Source: G965220305 sp965220305 (GTDB lineage: Bacteria > Chloroflexota > Dehalococcoidia > Lucifugimonadales > UBA3495). From it: a stretch of DNA of 64,000 nt. The notes beneath the pieces were generated by a model, which worked only from the letters and a program-made list of their open reading frames with translations, had not been told where the DNA came from and did not search any database. The DNA lies in assembly GCA_965220305.1 (NCBI GenBank), contig OZ244817.1, positions 434,001 through 498,000 on the forward strand, given 5' to 3'. Both the position numbers and the translations under genes were made by a program. Below are positions 28,644 through 37,938 of this stretch, in pieces. The first letter of the stretch is position 1, and every line of letters begins with the position of its first letter.

Positions 28644-28805
28644 GAGAAAATTGCGAAACTCTTTAGTCAACGAAGAGGTGAGATAAAGATGGCGTGGATA
28701 GGATTGATCGGCCAATGAGAGTGAGTGGAATTCGTCTGATACTTTGGTGGTATTCGTCCCCCGGAGGCGGTAGCAAGCTCAGCCGGGGAGTTTCGCAATT
28801 TTCTC
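28644..28805. mobile_element. 162-bp MITE with 8-bp target duplication
   Basis: Perfect 18-bp inverted repeats GAGAAAATTGCGAAACTC at 28644-28661 and 28788-28805, flanked by GCCGAGCA on both sides (28636-28643, 28806-28813). Excising the element plus one duplication rejoins the giant gene in frame (…KFVVLG-VGSDHPS…). No internal gene. Confidence 0.9.
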
Positions 28806-29819
28806 GCCGAGCACAACGAACTTGACCTGCAATCTGCCACGGTAGGAAAATGCGCGGGAGAGCGTCTCGAAGGTCTCCCGGTCGGGAACGGCTACGGCGC
28901 CGTCGCTGATGTCGATGGCGGCGGCGGGGTTCACCGGGTTCATGCGCCCCAGGTCCGCGAGCTCGGTGATGTCGTCGATGCAGTCATCGGCCGGGTCGGC
29001 AATGAGGTACTTCTCCACCCGGTAGCGCTCTTTGGGCAGTGCCTCCACGTTCTCGGCGAGCGTTGTGGTGCCGGCTTCACCCGGAGTCACCGAGGCTGGT
29101 ATCCACAGCGTGGTGTCGGCCTCCGGCTCGTGTCGCACATAGAGCACGAAGTATTCCTCGGCGGTGGACTCGACCACTATGGGGACAGCCCTCACCTCCA
29201 CCTCTACCGGACTGGGGCATCCTGGACACGGATCTTCATCGACGGAAGGCCACGCTGGCCGAGGCCAGTTCGGTGTTGTCGGAAGAGGAGATGCTGGCTC
29301 GGACGGTGTACTCCCCTACCGGACAGTCTGCGGAGACGGTAGCCGCGCGAGTCTCCGGGGCCTCGTCCACCAGGTTGATGTTCTGGTCAACGCCCAGGCC
29401 GGCGCCCTCGCACCCGTCGGCGTCCTGCTCAGCCGAGTCCAGCACGTCGGCCCGGAAGATGTAGTCGGTAGTGCTCGCGTCGGAGTCGGACGTCAGGTTG
29501 CCGAAGGACATGGTGGCGGTGATGGCCGTGCCCTGCGCCACGGAGGTGTCGGAGAGGCCGACCGCTATGGATGGCCATGACTGAGCGTGGGCTGGGTTGG
29601 GGGATCCGGAGGTGGTTAAGAGGAAGGCGGCTGTGCCTACCGCCGCCAGTGCGGTTAGAGGGAGGTTACCCCGTTGAGACGGCTTCCTTTGGCCAGGAAA
29701 GTCGGGGGGGGGGGGCTGACAGGGGTAGGTATAGGGTGAAACTGGCCTGAGAACTTGGAAAGCGCACGGGATTCTGGCATCTTGGTGACAGTGAAGAAAC
29801 CGGATGCCGGAGGTCTCCC

Positions 29820-31046
29820 ATGCGCCTTCCACGGGAATGCTATCAGATGCAGCAGATTATTGAAACGCATCTACCTAACCTCACTCAGGCTCAATTGGCC
29901 GGGCTGGTCCTGTGGGTCTGCGGGGCTATCCTGGCGGGCAGCGCCTGCCAGAACGCCGTGGCCGCCGCCCTCTTCACCAAGGGAAACTGGTACAACCTGC
30001 GCCAGCGCCTGCGGGAATGGCTCTACGACGGTGGCGACCGGGCGAGCCCCTGCCAGACCGAACTGGACGTGAGTCTCTGTTTTGCGCCCCTGCTTCGCTG
30101 GGTCCTTTCCTGGTGGCATTCCGACCGGCTGGCCCTGGCGGTGGACCCCACGTTGAAGGGGGACGACACCACCGCCATCGTCATCAGCGTGGTCTACCGG
30201 GGCTGCGCCATTCCCGTGGCTTGGCGCATCCACCACGCCACCCAGCGCGGGTCCTGGATGGACCCGATAGTGGAACTGCTGCGGGAACTGGCTCCGGCGG
30301 TCCCTGAGGAAATGACCGTGATCGTGCTGTGCGACCGGGGCCTGGCCAGTCCGAAATTGTGGCAACAGATACGCGTTCAGGGCTGGTATCCCTACATGAG
30401 GTATGCGAAAAACGTCACCTTCTGCGCCGACGGCGGCCGCAGGCTTCCCGCCCGCGCCTTCGTTCCCCGTCCCGATACCGCTTGGATCGGCAGCGGCACC
30501 GCCTTCAGCACCCCCGCCGCAAAACGCCGCTGCACCCTGCTGGCGGTCTGGTACGTTGAGCAGGAGGAGCCTTGGATCATCCTGACCGACCTGCCGCCGG
30601 ACCAAGTTGGAGTGAGTTGGTACGCGCTGCGCTTCTGGATCGAGTTGGGCTTCAAGGCGGTCAAGAGCCTGGGATGGAAGTGGGACAAGACCAGGAGAAC
30701 CGACCCGGCGCGCATCTCCCGGCACTGGCTGGTGCTGTCGGTGGCGACGCTGCTGGCCCTGGCCTATGGCACCAGAGTGGAAGACGCCAACGAGCGAAGG
30801 ATTGCGCCGGGCAGCCTGCGGGCGCCCCCCAAAGCCTGTCCCGTACTGGATACGGGGGCGCTGCCATCCCAGCACCGCTGCCCGTGGCACAGGCCAAGAC
30901 GGACCGTCAGCGTCATCCGCCACGGCATCGACTGGCTGCGGCGGTTGCTGCTCCGGGGCCGCCTCTGGAGCCGGGTCTGGCTGCTGCCCGAACCCTGGCC
31001 GGAACCCAAGCCCAACCTGGAGGTCACCCGCCATGCCCACGCCTGA
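29820..31046 (+). CDS. IS4-like DDE transposase
   Basis: 408 residues, intact. Likely catalytic residues: Asp in LAVDPTLKGDD, Asp in VLCDRGLASP and Glu in FWIELGFKAVKS, with the Y-(2)-R-like spacing typical of IS4 relatives. The group within the superfamily is not assigned. The C-terminal part contains one 24-bp hairpin insertion in the orientation opposite to the other copies (30834-30857, read as ACPVLDTG), in a probably non-essential region rich in Pro and Arg. Confidence 0.85.
   Translation: MRLPRECYQMQQIIETHLPNLTQAQLAGLVLWVCGAILAGSACQNAVAAALFTKGNWYNLRQRLREWLYDGGDRASPCQTELDVSLCFAPLLRWVLSWWHSDRLALAVDPTLKGDDTTAIVISVVYRGCAIPVAWRIHHATQRGSWMDPIVELLRELAPAVPEEMTVIVLCDRGLASPKLWQQIRVQGWYPYMRYAKNVTFCADGGRRLPARAFVPRPDTAWIGSGTAFSTPAAKRRCTLLAVWYVEQEEPWIILTDLPPDQVGVSWYALRFWIELGFKAVKSLGWKWDKTRRTDPARISRHWLVLSVATLLALAYGTRVEDANERRIAPGSLRAPPKACPVLDTGALPSQHRCPWHRPRRTVSVIRHGIDWLRRLLLRGRLWSRVWLLPEPWPEPKPNLEVTRHAHA
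30834..30857 (-). repeat. 24-bp in-frame hairpin insertion, copy 2 (opposite orientation)
   Basis: Same unit as copy 1 with two base changes. Here it is read backwards relative to the host gene, giving ACPVLDTG rather than PVSSTGQA, still without a stop. Confidence 0.75.
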
Positions 31047-31070
31047 AAACCCCATACCTACCCCTGTCAG

Positions 31071-31768
31071 GGGGGGGAGGGGGGGTGAAATTACTCAGGC
31101 CGAAAACGGCCCGAGACGCGGCTTTCCCGGCAGCGGACAGCGCCGGAATGCCCCTGAACAACCCGGTGAATTGCGACCTGTCGTTATCCAATGCAAGGTA
31201 CCCCTGCTTTTCCCGTGAAGGGAGGATTGAGTGCCGGGTCCGCTACGCCAAGCCCTGCACCGCCGCTTCGTAAACGCGGCATCACGCTCACAAAGCGAGA
31301 GAATGGCAGGAACCGCTTCGCCCTATGTACCTGGCGCATTAATGGTCCTGACGAAAGCCAAGCGACTGACTCCAAAATTCATTGGCTGAAGACCCGCCTG
31401 ATTATACACGGTTTCTATATCATAGGTGTGTTATTCAAGCCTTTTCATGTACCAGTATTGAGTCAGTTTGTTACTGGACGGTATTTCCCGGACGGCATGA
31501 TGAGGGCCAGCCGGGGCCGGCGCGTCTCGAATCCGTTCCTGAGTCCCGCCGGTGCGCGAAGGCGCGGAAGAAGGGGTCTTGCACAGTTCACAGAAACCGC
31601 TGCGGTTGCCGTACCTGCCGGCAAAGGGGTCAGCCGCCGCCAGGAAGCAGCGGGGCCGTTCCGCTTGGGATGTCGTGCTTGGGATACCGGAGGAGGCAGG
31701 AGGGTGCAAGAGGGCACTGAAGGCTTTCGGCCTGCCGGAACACGCTCCGGGCCGGCGCGCTGAGGCTG
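31071..31768. other. intergenic or decayed sequence upstream of a small hypothetical gene
   Basis: No supported gene. From 31500 codon-like GC bias appears on the plus strand, leading into the frame at 31769, so it may be the decayed 5' part of that gene. Confidence 0.4.
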
Positions 31769-32089
31769 GTGTCCAAGAGGCTGCAAAACCTGCTGGCCGT
31801 GGAGGGCGAGTTGCCCGAGAACGGGCTGGGCGTCTCGGAGGAGTTCCTGGTGGACGACGGCTGGAAGACGGTGAAAGCCGAGCCCGTGGCGGCGGAAGTC
31901 CATACCAACGGGAACCAGGGCGACGGGCCCGTCGAGTCGCCTGTCGGCATCGTCCATGCCCGAGTTCCTGGCCGGGGAGACGGTGCAGCCGGAAGGCCGC
32001 AGCCGGAAGCCGCTCCCACGTCCCTCTTCGAGTGGGCGCTAAGCGCCGAGCAGGAACGGCAGAAGGAACTGGTCGGCGCGGGCCGTTAG
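31769..32089 (+). CDS. hypothetical protein, possibly a 3' fragment
   Basis: 106 residues from a GTG: SKRLQNLLAVEGELPENGLG, VSEEFLVDDGWKTVKAEP, a Pro/Gly-rich middle, and LFEWALSAEQERQKELVGAGR at the C-terminus. The frame is open upstream to 31721 without a good start, so the 5' end may be lost. A GC hairpin and T-run follow. No family is recognised; it is close to, and divergent from, Replic_Relax 3, as small accessory genes of these elements often are. Confidence 0.42.
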   Translation: MSKRLQNLLAVEGELPENGLGVSEEFLVDDGWKTVKAEPVAAEVHTNGNQGDGPVESPVGIVHARVPGRGDGAAGRPQPEAAPTSLFEWALSAEQERQKELVGAGR

Positions 32090-32103
32090 ACCGCAAAGAC
32101 ACA

Positions 32104-32165
32104 GGGGCAGCCATCGCTTGAATACGCTGGCTGCCCCGGCTCGCCCACGTGTGCGGACTTTTTTT
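32104..32165 (+). terminator. probable terminator after the hypothetical gene
   Basis: GGGGCAGCC (32104-32112) pairs with GGCTGCCCC (32129-32137). A T7 run follows at 32159-32165, which is farther than usual for a Rho-independent terminator. Confidence 0.4.
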
Positions 32166-32212
32166 GTTGCCCAAAATCGTCCCCATACGGCCCTATGGCA
32201 TGTTGACAATCA

Positions 32213-33975
32213 TCATCGGCAGTGCAGCGCTGCCGGAACACCGTTCCTGCTCCACACCATGATTGCTCCGGTCACCGGCCCAGACAGCGCCTGCTCCAGC
32301 GTGGCTGTCAGCATCGGCAGCGTCTCGGCGGCGTCCCGGAAGTTCCGCCGACCCCGCGCCGTCTCGCAGACCATCAGCAAGGGCAGGGCGCGGCCCGCCG
32401 CCGCCATCCGGCGGTAAGGCCCCAGCTTCTCAGCCACCCTATCAGGACGGACGGCGGTGCGCTCGAACTCGATGTAGTGAGTCCCAGTACCCAGGGTACC
32501 CTCGCTGACCTGCACCAGAAGGTCGGGCCGAACTTGGGTCAGGTTGGGAACGTTGATCTCGCCCCGCCAACCGGCGACAACTTCCGCGCCTTCCCTGGCG
32601 AACCGCACCACCAGGTGGTTCACCCCATCGTTGTGGTGCTGCTCGTGCTCCCGGTACCAGCGGTCCAGGTAGGCCCCGTGGCGGCTCCTGATCACCGACG
32701 GCAGCACCCGGCTCATGTTGGCCGCCCGCTTCATGCCCAGCTCCGACAGGTAGTCCCGCCCTTCGAATACCGCCACCAGGCCGGTCTGGACGAACCGCCC
32801 CAGGTGGCGGCTGACCTCGCCGGCGGAGCCGCCCACGATCTCTCGCAGCCAGGAGACCCGCATGGCCGGGAACTGGGCAATGGTCATAAAGAGCCGGTGG
32901 GCGGTTCTGCCGTCGATGGCCTCCATGTCGGGGTTCTCTCTCAGCCACAGTCCCACACTCTCCGGCCTCCCCACGGTGGAGTGGCCGGAGGGGTCTGACA
33001 CCAGGTCCCGGGAGGGACGGAGTTCCACCGCCTCGCTGCACACCCCGTCCGGGGTGCAGAAGAGAGTGGGCGTGGAATCGCTCAGGGTGGTTCGGGCCAG
33101 CTCCCTAGCCCAGGCGTCGTGAGCCACCACGATCTGGGCCGAGGGCTCCACCGCCTGGTCCGGGTCCTCGTAGAACACCCGGTTGCCGATGCGGAGGTAG
33201 CGGTCCTCCTCGTGGGAGAGCAGTCCACCCCCCAGAAGCGGTGCTGCTCCTTGCGCCGCAGCACCCGCTCGGTGGCGTGTAACCCGGCGTAGGTGAAGGG
33301 GGTCCAGACGTCCGGGCCGTAGCGGGCCACGGCGTGGTAGAAACCGCTGTGGCGCAGCAGCCGGAAGTCGGTCATCCTGAGTTCACGGGTGGCCGCCACA
33401 TCCGCCGGCGGGCGCACCCGCCCGCTGCGCAGCAGGTCGGGGGCCAGGCGGTAGACAGGTTCCAGCATGGCCAGGCGGCGCAGGGACGTCTCGATGCCCC
33501 GCGACGTGGCAGTCCACGGCGGGTGCTCGTGGTCGGGGCTGTCATCCTCTCCGGGTTCTCCCACCGGCTCAGGGACCGCGAAGGGAGAGTCGGCCTGGTT
33601 CTCTAGATGCGCCGGGTGGTCATGGTCCAGGGCAAAGCGTTCCCTGAAATCCGGTGGCAGCTCGCCCTCCGGGAGGAACTCGGCCAGCCCTGCGGCGCGG
33701 GCCGAGTTCCTGGGGCTGGGGTGCTGGTGGTCGGTGACGTAGAGCGCATCCACGGCCTTGCGGGTCGGGAACCAGCGGTGCTGGCGCCGCTCGGTCATGC
33801 CCCGCACCACCGACTCCACCCAACCGCCGCCGCGCAGGATTCCCAGCATCCTTCTCACCCGGTCTTCAACCATGCCCAAGATGGGCGCTAGGTTGGCTAC
33901 GCTGGCCAGGGGCATCCTGGCAGTTATCCTCAACAGGCGTCTTTCATCGTCGTTCAACGGCTGCCGCCGCGCCAT
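32213..33975 (-). pseudogene. Replic_Relax family protein 3, frameshifted
   Basis: From the ATG at 33975 (ARRQPLNDDERRLL) a winged-helix domain and a long acidic linker run to about 33225. There a C6 tract ends the frame, and the rest continues from LLSHEEDRYLRIGNRVF in the neighbouring frame to 32213. The second half has another winged helix (SWLREIVGGSAGEVSRHLG) and the conserved RPDLLVQ then YIEFERTA, equivalent to the PD...E-x-E motif of copies 1 and 2. About 587 residues if the frame were restored. No coupling ATPase lies beside this copy. A single indel in a homopolymer could be a sequencing error. Confidence 0.7.
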
Positions 33976-34571
33976 CGCCGCACCTCCGGTTTGCCCTGGA
34001 CAAGAGCCGTTGGCGGTTCCCTCCGCCGGCAAACCGGAGCCCGGATCAGGGGCGAGGCCCACCGGACCGCTCTGTAGCAGTCCGGCTGCGCTCCTGGGGA
34101 TGCACCTCTCTATGTGTCTGGATCAGGGCTTATGGTATTGGGTGATCCAATACTTAATATACGATTAGTGGATGGCGGTTGGATTGCTGATTCCGTCTGG
34201 CAATGGACGGAACCGGCCACCGAGGGTCGGCCATTGCGCCTTCCGCCAGGTTGTGGTGGGGATACATAGCAGGGGATCCGGTCAGGAATAAGAAAAGCGT
34301 GGGGATGGTCAACTGGAGGACTTCAAGCGAGCGGAGAGCAAGGATGGGAACCGAACAGGGAGCTGACCGGAGCAGGACGGTGCTGGCCTCTTCCCTACCA
34401 GCCCATCTATGAGGGATCCATTGGCCCGCACCAGAACGAACAGGCTGTCAATGCCGGTCCCGCCTACATCCTGGTGCCGGAGCCTCGCAAGACTTTTCGC
34501 GTGTGTCGTGTAATGATACACTCTATGCACTGTGGCGGCACGGCGAAGGTCGCCTCTCCGGGGGATGTGGT
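33976..34571. other. intergenic region between Replic_Relax 3 and the DUF4160 gene
   Basis: No supported gene. The AT-rich part around 34130-34170 (TTGGGTGATCCAATACTTAA) stands out from the GC-rich surroundings and could hold divergent promoters. Confidence 0.4.
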
Positions 34572-34808
34572 ATGCCGACGGTGGTGGTAGAGGGGCAGTT
34601 TCGCTTCGTGGTGAACACCAGGGAAAACGCCTTCGAACCTCCACACGTCCATGTCTGGGTCGGCAATGAAGACGTTTGCCGCATTGAGTTGAACGGGGGA
34701 ACCTACATGGACCAACCTCCCCCTGGCAACTTCCGGGACATCATGCAGGCGTACGCGAGACACGCGGCGGAGATCAGGGCGACTTGGGATGCTATCCACA
34801 GGAGGTAG
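34572..34808 (+). CDS. DUF4160 family protein
   Basis: 78 residues from the ATG at 34572 (PTVVVEGQFRFVVNTRENAFEPPHVHVW). The PPHVHVW motif, with paired histidines, and the acidic strand after it are typical of DUF4160. These small proteins are commonly encoded immediately upstream of a DUF2442 protein and are considered toxin-antitoxin-like, without a proven activity. Here the DUF2442 gene follows after 3 bp. Confidence 0.75.
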   Translation: MPTVVVEGQFRFVVNTRENAFEPPHVHVWVGNEDVCRIELNGGTYMDQPPPGNFRDIMQAYARHAAEIRATWDAIHRR

Positions 34809-34811
34809 CCA

Positions 34812-35315
34812 ATGGACGTTGTGCTGGTGAAAAATGCCAACCGGATGATGACCGCTGCCAGCCTATTGGATGATGGGATTGAGTTGAGCTTCGCCGACGG
34901 GCTCAAGGGTCTCATACCTTACGGCGAAGTTCCCGAAGTCAAGGCCCGGGAGGGAATCTCCGGCCTGGAGTTGCCCAACCCTTACGAGATGGTGCTGCAA
35001 ACGGCCGGGGGTGAGAGCGTCGAGATTCCCTGGGACTTCGCCCGGCACTACTGCGACGCAACTTACCGGCCAACCATCGAAGCCGTAGCGGCACTGGGGA
35101 GGCAAACCATCGGCCAAAGGGTCCGCCGGTACCGGGAGTCGGCCGGGTTGACCCAGGAGGCGCTGGCCCGGGCTGCGGAGATCGGGAGGGTTACGCTGGT
35201 GAGATTGGAGAATGGAGAACAGTCCCCCAGGTTCAAGACCCTGAAAGCAGTTGCCGATGCCTTGGGGATGGACGCCCCGGATTTGCTGGTCGAGCCGGAG
35301 TTCTTGCCCCGGTAA
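34812..35315 (+). CDS. DUF2442 domain fused to XRE HTH
   Basis: 167 residues. The N-terminal part (residues 10-80) has the DUF2442 layout with IELSFADGLKGLIPYGEV and ends near the dFARHYCD helix. The C-terminal part is an XRE-type HTH (LTQEALARAAEIGRVTLVRLENGEQSPRF). The fusion provides its own DNA-binding module, consistent with the antitoxin/regulator of the DUF4160 pair. It ends 40 bp before the restriction-modification gene and may be co-transcribed with it. Confidence 0.75.
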   Translation: MDVVLVKNANRMMTAASLLDDGIELSFADGLKGLIPYGEVPEVKAREGISGLELPNPYEMVLQTAGGESVEIPWDFARHYCDATYRPTIEAVAALGRQTIGQRVRRYRESAGLTQEALARAAEIGRVTLVRLENGEQSPRFKTLKAVADALGMDAPDLLVEPEFLPR

Positions 35316-37938
35316 CCCGGCGGAGGTCGTAGACGAGGGAGAGCAACCCGAAACAATGGCAGTAACCGAAAGAAAGCTGACGACGGCGGTTGAGGAGTAC
35401 TTCGCCAAGTTGCGCCGCATCCGGGCTACGGGCGGCGGCACCTCCGAGCTATCCTATTACCTCCCGCTGGGCAACCTGCTGAACGCCGTGGGCGGCTCGC
35501 TGCGGCCCAAGGTGTATTGCGTCAGCCAGTTGGCGCAGCAGGGCGCGGGACATCCCGACTTCGGCCTCTACGCCGCCAGGCAGGTGCAGAGCGGGAAACC
35601 CAAGCAGGGCCAGACGCCAGAGGGCGGCGTGGTGGAGGTCAAGCCTGTCGGCGACGATGCCTGGATCACCGCCGACAGCGCCCAGGTCAGCAGGTACTGG
35701 GGGCTGTACCGGCTAGTGCTGGTGACCAACACCCGCGACTTCGTTCTGCTAGGCGAGGACGCCCACGGCCAGCCCGCCAGGTTGGAGACCTTCCGGCTGG
35801 CCGCCTCTGCAGCCGACTTCGAGGCTAAGCTGCAACACCCCCGCGCCTTCGCCAACGCCACCAGCCCGGCACTGGCTGAGTACCTGGGCCGTGCCCTGTC
35901 CCACCGGGCCACGTTGGCCGAACCACGCGACTTGGCACGGCTTCTGGCCTCCTACGCCCGCGACGGCCTGGCCCGCGTGGAAGCATCGGGCGACGCATCA
36001 TCGCTGAGCGCCGTGCGGTCGGCGTTGGAGGAGGGCTTGGGCGTCCACTTCGAGGGCGAGCGCGGCGCGGCCTTCTTCCGCTCGACGCTGGTGCAGACCC
36101 TCTTCTACGGCGTCTTCTCCGCCTGGGTACTGTGGGCGCGGCAGACTCCGGCTCCGGCGGGCCCCTTCGACTGGCGCACCTCCGTCTGGCACCTGTGCGC
36201 CCCCATCATGCAGGCCCTGTTTCAGCAGGTGACCAGCCCCGGACAGTTGCAGTCGCTGGACTTGGTGGAGGTGCTGGACTGGACGGCGGCGGCCCTGGAC
36301 AGGGTGGACCGGGAGGCCTTCTTCGCCAGGTTCAACGAGGGCGAGGCGGTGCCCTACTTCTACGAGCCGTTCCTGGAGGCCTTTGACCCGGCCCTGCGCA
36401 AGCAGCTGGGCGTCTGGTACACGCCGCCCGAGGTGGTGCGCTACATGGTCGCCCGCGTTGACCGCGCCCTGAAGGACGATTTGGGCATCGAGGATGGGCT
36501 GGCCGCCGAGAACGTCTACGTCCTCGATTCCTGCTGCGGTACCGGGGCCTACTTGGCCGAGACGCTGAAGCGCATCGCCGCCAACCTGCGGGGCAAGGGC
36601 GTGGGCGCTCTCACCGGAGCCCGCGTGAAGCAGGCGGCGACGCAGCGGGTGTTCGGCTTCGAGATAATGCCCGCGCCCTTCGTGGTGGCCCACCTGCAGG
36701 TCGGCCTGACCATGCAGGCCCTGGACGCGCCCCTGTCCGAGGACGGCAACGAGCGGGCCGGGGTGTTTCTGACCAACGCGCTGACCGGATGGGAGCCAAA
36801 GACGCAGAAACCGCTGCCCTTCCCGGAGTTGGAGGAAGAGCGGGATCGAGCCGAGCGGGTAAAGCAGGACACGCCTGTGCTGGTGATACTGGGCAACCCG
36901 CCCTACAACGGCTTCGCAGGTGTAGCAGTTGACGAGGAGCAAGAGCTATTGGCTGCTTACCGCACGGCAAAGCGGGTAACGTTACCGGATACTAGAGCGT
37001 TACACGACCTTTACGTCAGATTTTTCCGCATGGCGGAACGGCGTATAGCGGACAAAACGGGCCGGGGTGTCGTTTGTTTTATATCCAACTACTCATGGCT
37101 AGACGGGCTATCGTTCGCTGGAATGCGGGAGCGCTACCTAGAAGCGTTCGACGCGATTCGCATAGATAACCTGCATGGTGACCGTATCATCTCAGAGTAC
37201 ACCCCGGATGGAGGTACCAGCGAGACCGTCTTTGCACTTCAAGGACAGTCGCCAGGCATAAGAGTGGGTACGGCAATCGCCCTACTCTCCAAATCAGGCA
37301 GTGCTTCCAACCTCACCGACCATAAGGGTATCTGGTATCGCGACTTCAACCAAGCAAAGGCCTCGGAGAGGCGGCTGGCGTTATTGGAAAGTCTCGATGC
37401 TCCTCAAATCGATTCGGGTTATTCACTGATGGAGCCCAATATTAGGCTCGGCCTGCCGTTCAAACAAATCGCAGTCAGCGATGAATGGTTCGGTTGGCCC
37501 ACACTGCTGGAGCTATTCCCGGCTTACTTCTGTGGTGTTAACACCAACCGCGACACGTTTCTTGTCGATATTGATCTCGACCGTCTCAAGGGCCGCATAG
37601 CCGACTATTTTAACTCAGTCCTAAGCGACGAAGAGATTGCACAGCGTCATCCGACTGTGATGAATGCCACAGCGCGATTCGATGCCCGTGCAGCACGCGC
37701 CGAACTGCTTAGGCGCGGTGGTCCCACAGAGACCGGGTTTATTCAGTATGCCCACCGGCCATTCGATACGCGCTGGCTTTACTGGGAGGCGGATACGAAG
37801 CTTCTTAATGAAAAGCGAGCCGACTACAGGCCGCACGTGTCACTGGGAATATGTGGCTTTCCGCCGTACCCCGTGTGAGAAGGGACGCTGACGAGCCCCA
37901 AGCCGCCGTCACATCGCACATGGCCTCTCTTCATTTAA

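Larger units (their letters stand above)
23746..29690 (-). pseudogene. giant secreted protein: Ig-like, PEP/pyruvate-binding, cadherin-like and Fn3 domains
   Basis: Collinear pieces in changing frames make one approximately 6-kb gene. From the N-terminus: a signal peptide (LTALAAVGTAAFLL, cleavage near AHAQ), an Ig-like domain, a region broken by a 162-bp MITE, a PEP-utiliser swivelling-domain motif (PQTPLSHVN), a PPDK/PEP-synthase ATP-grasp part (RSSTNNEDLPGFNGAGLYD, ending INQARP), then six cadherin-like beta-sandwich repeats (STDATLSGLTLS to TYTVTVTRA) mixed with Ig-like domains (EEGTEITVTMSF), and a C-terminal Fn3 domain. Frame breaks lie near 29240, 27870, 27230, 26710, 25840 and 25290. 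An IS4-like element separates it from its upstream region, and no start codon is evident. PEP/pyruvate-binding domains in an exported adhesin-like protein are odd, since ATP and PEP are cytoplasmic. Not functional as it stands. Confidence 0.75.
29717..31070 (+). mobile_element. IS4-superfamily element
   Basis: Inverted repeats CTGACAGGGGTAGGTAT at both ends (right end CTGACAGGGGTAGGTATGGGG when reversed). Inserted in a G-tract: 13 G before, seven G, an A and seven more G after, so the target duplication cannot be delimited. It lies directly upstream of the giant secreted gene. Confidence 0.85.

Noticed and set aside
29871..31055. 394-residue reverse frame under the IS4-like transposase
   Set aside because: Shadow of the transposase; no recognisable protein pattern.
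35998..36942. 314-residue reverse frame under the methyltransferase
   Set aside because: Antisense of the methylase motifs I and IV; no domain of its own.
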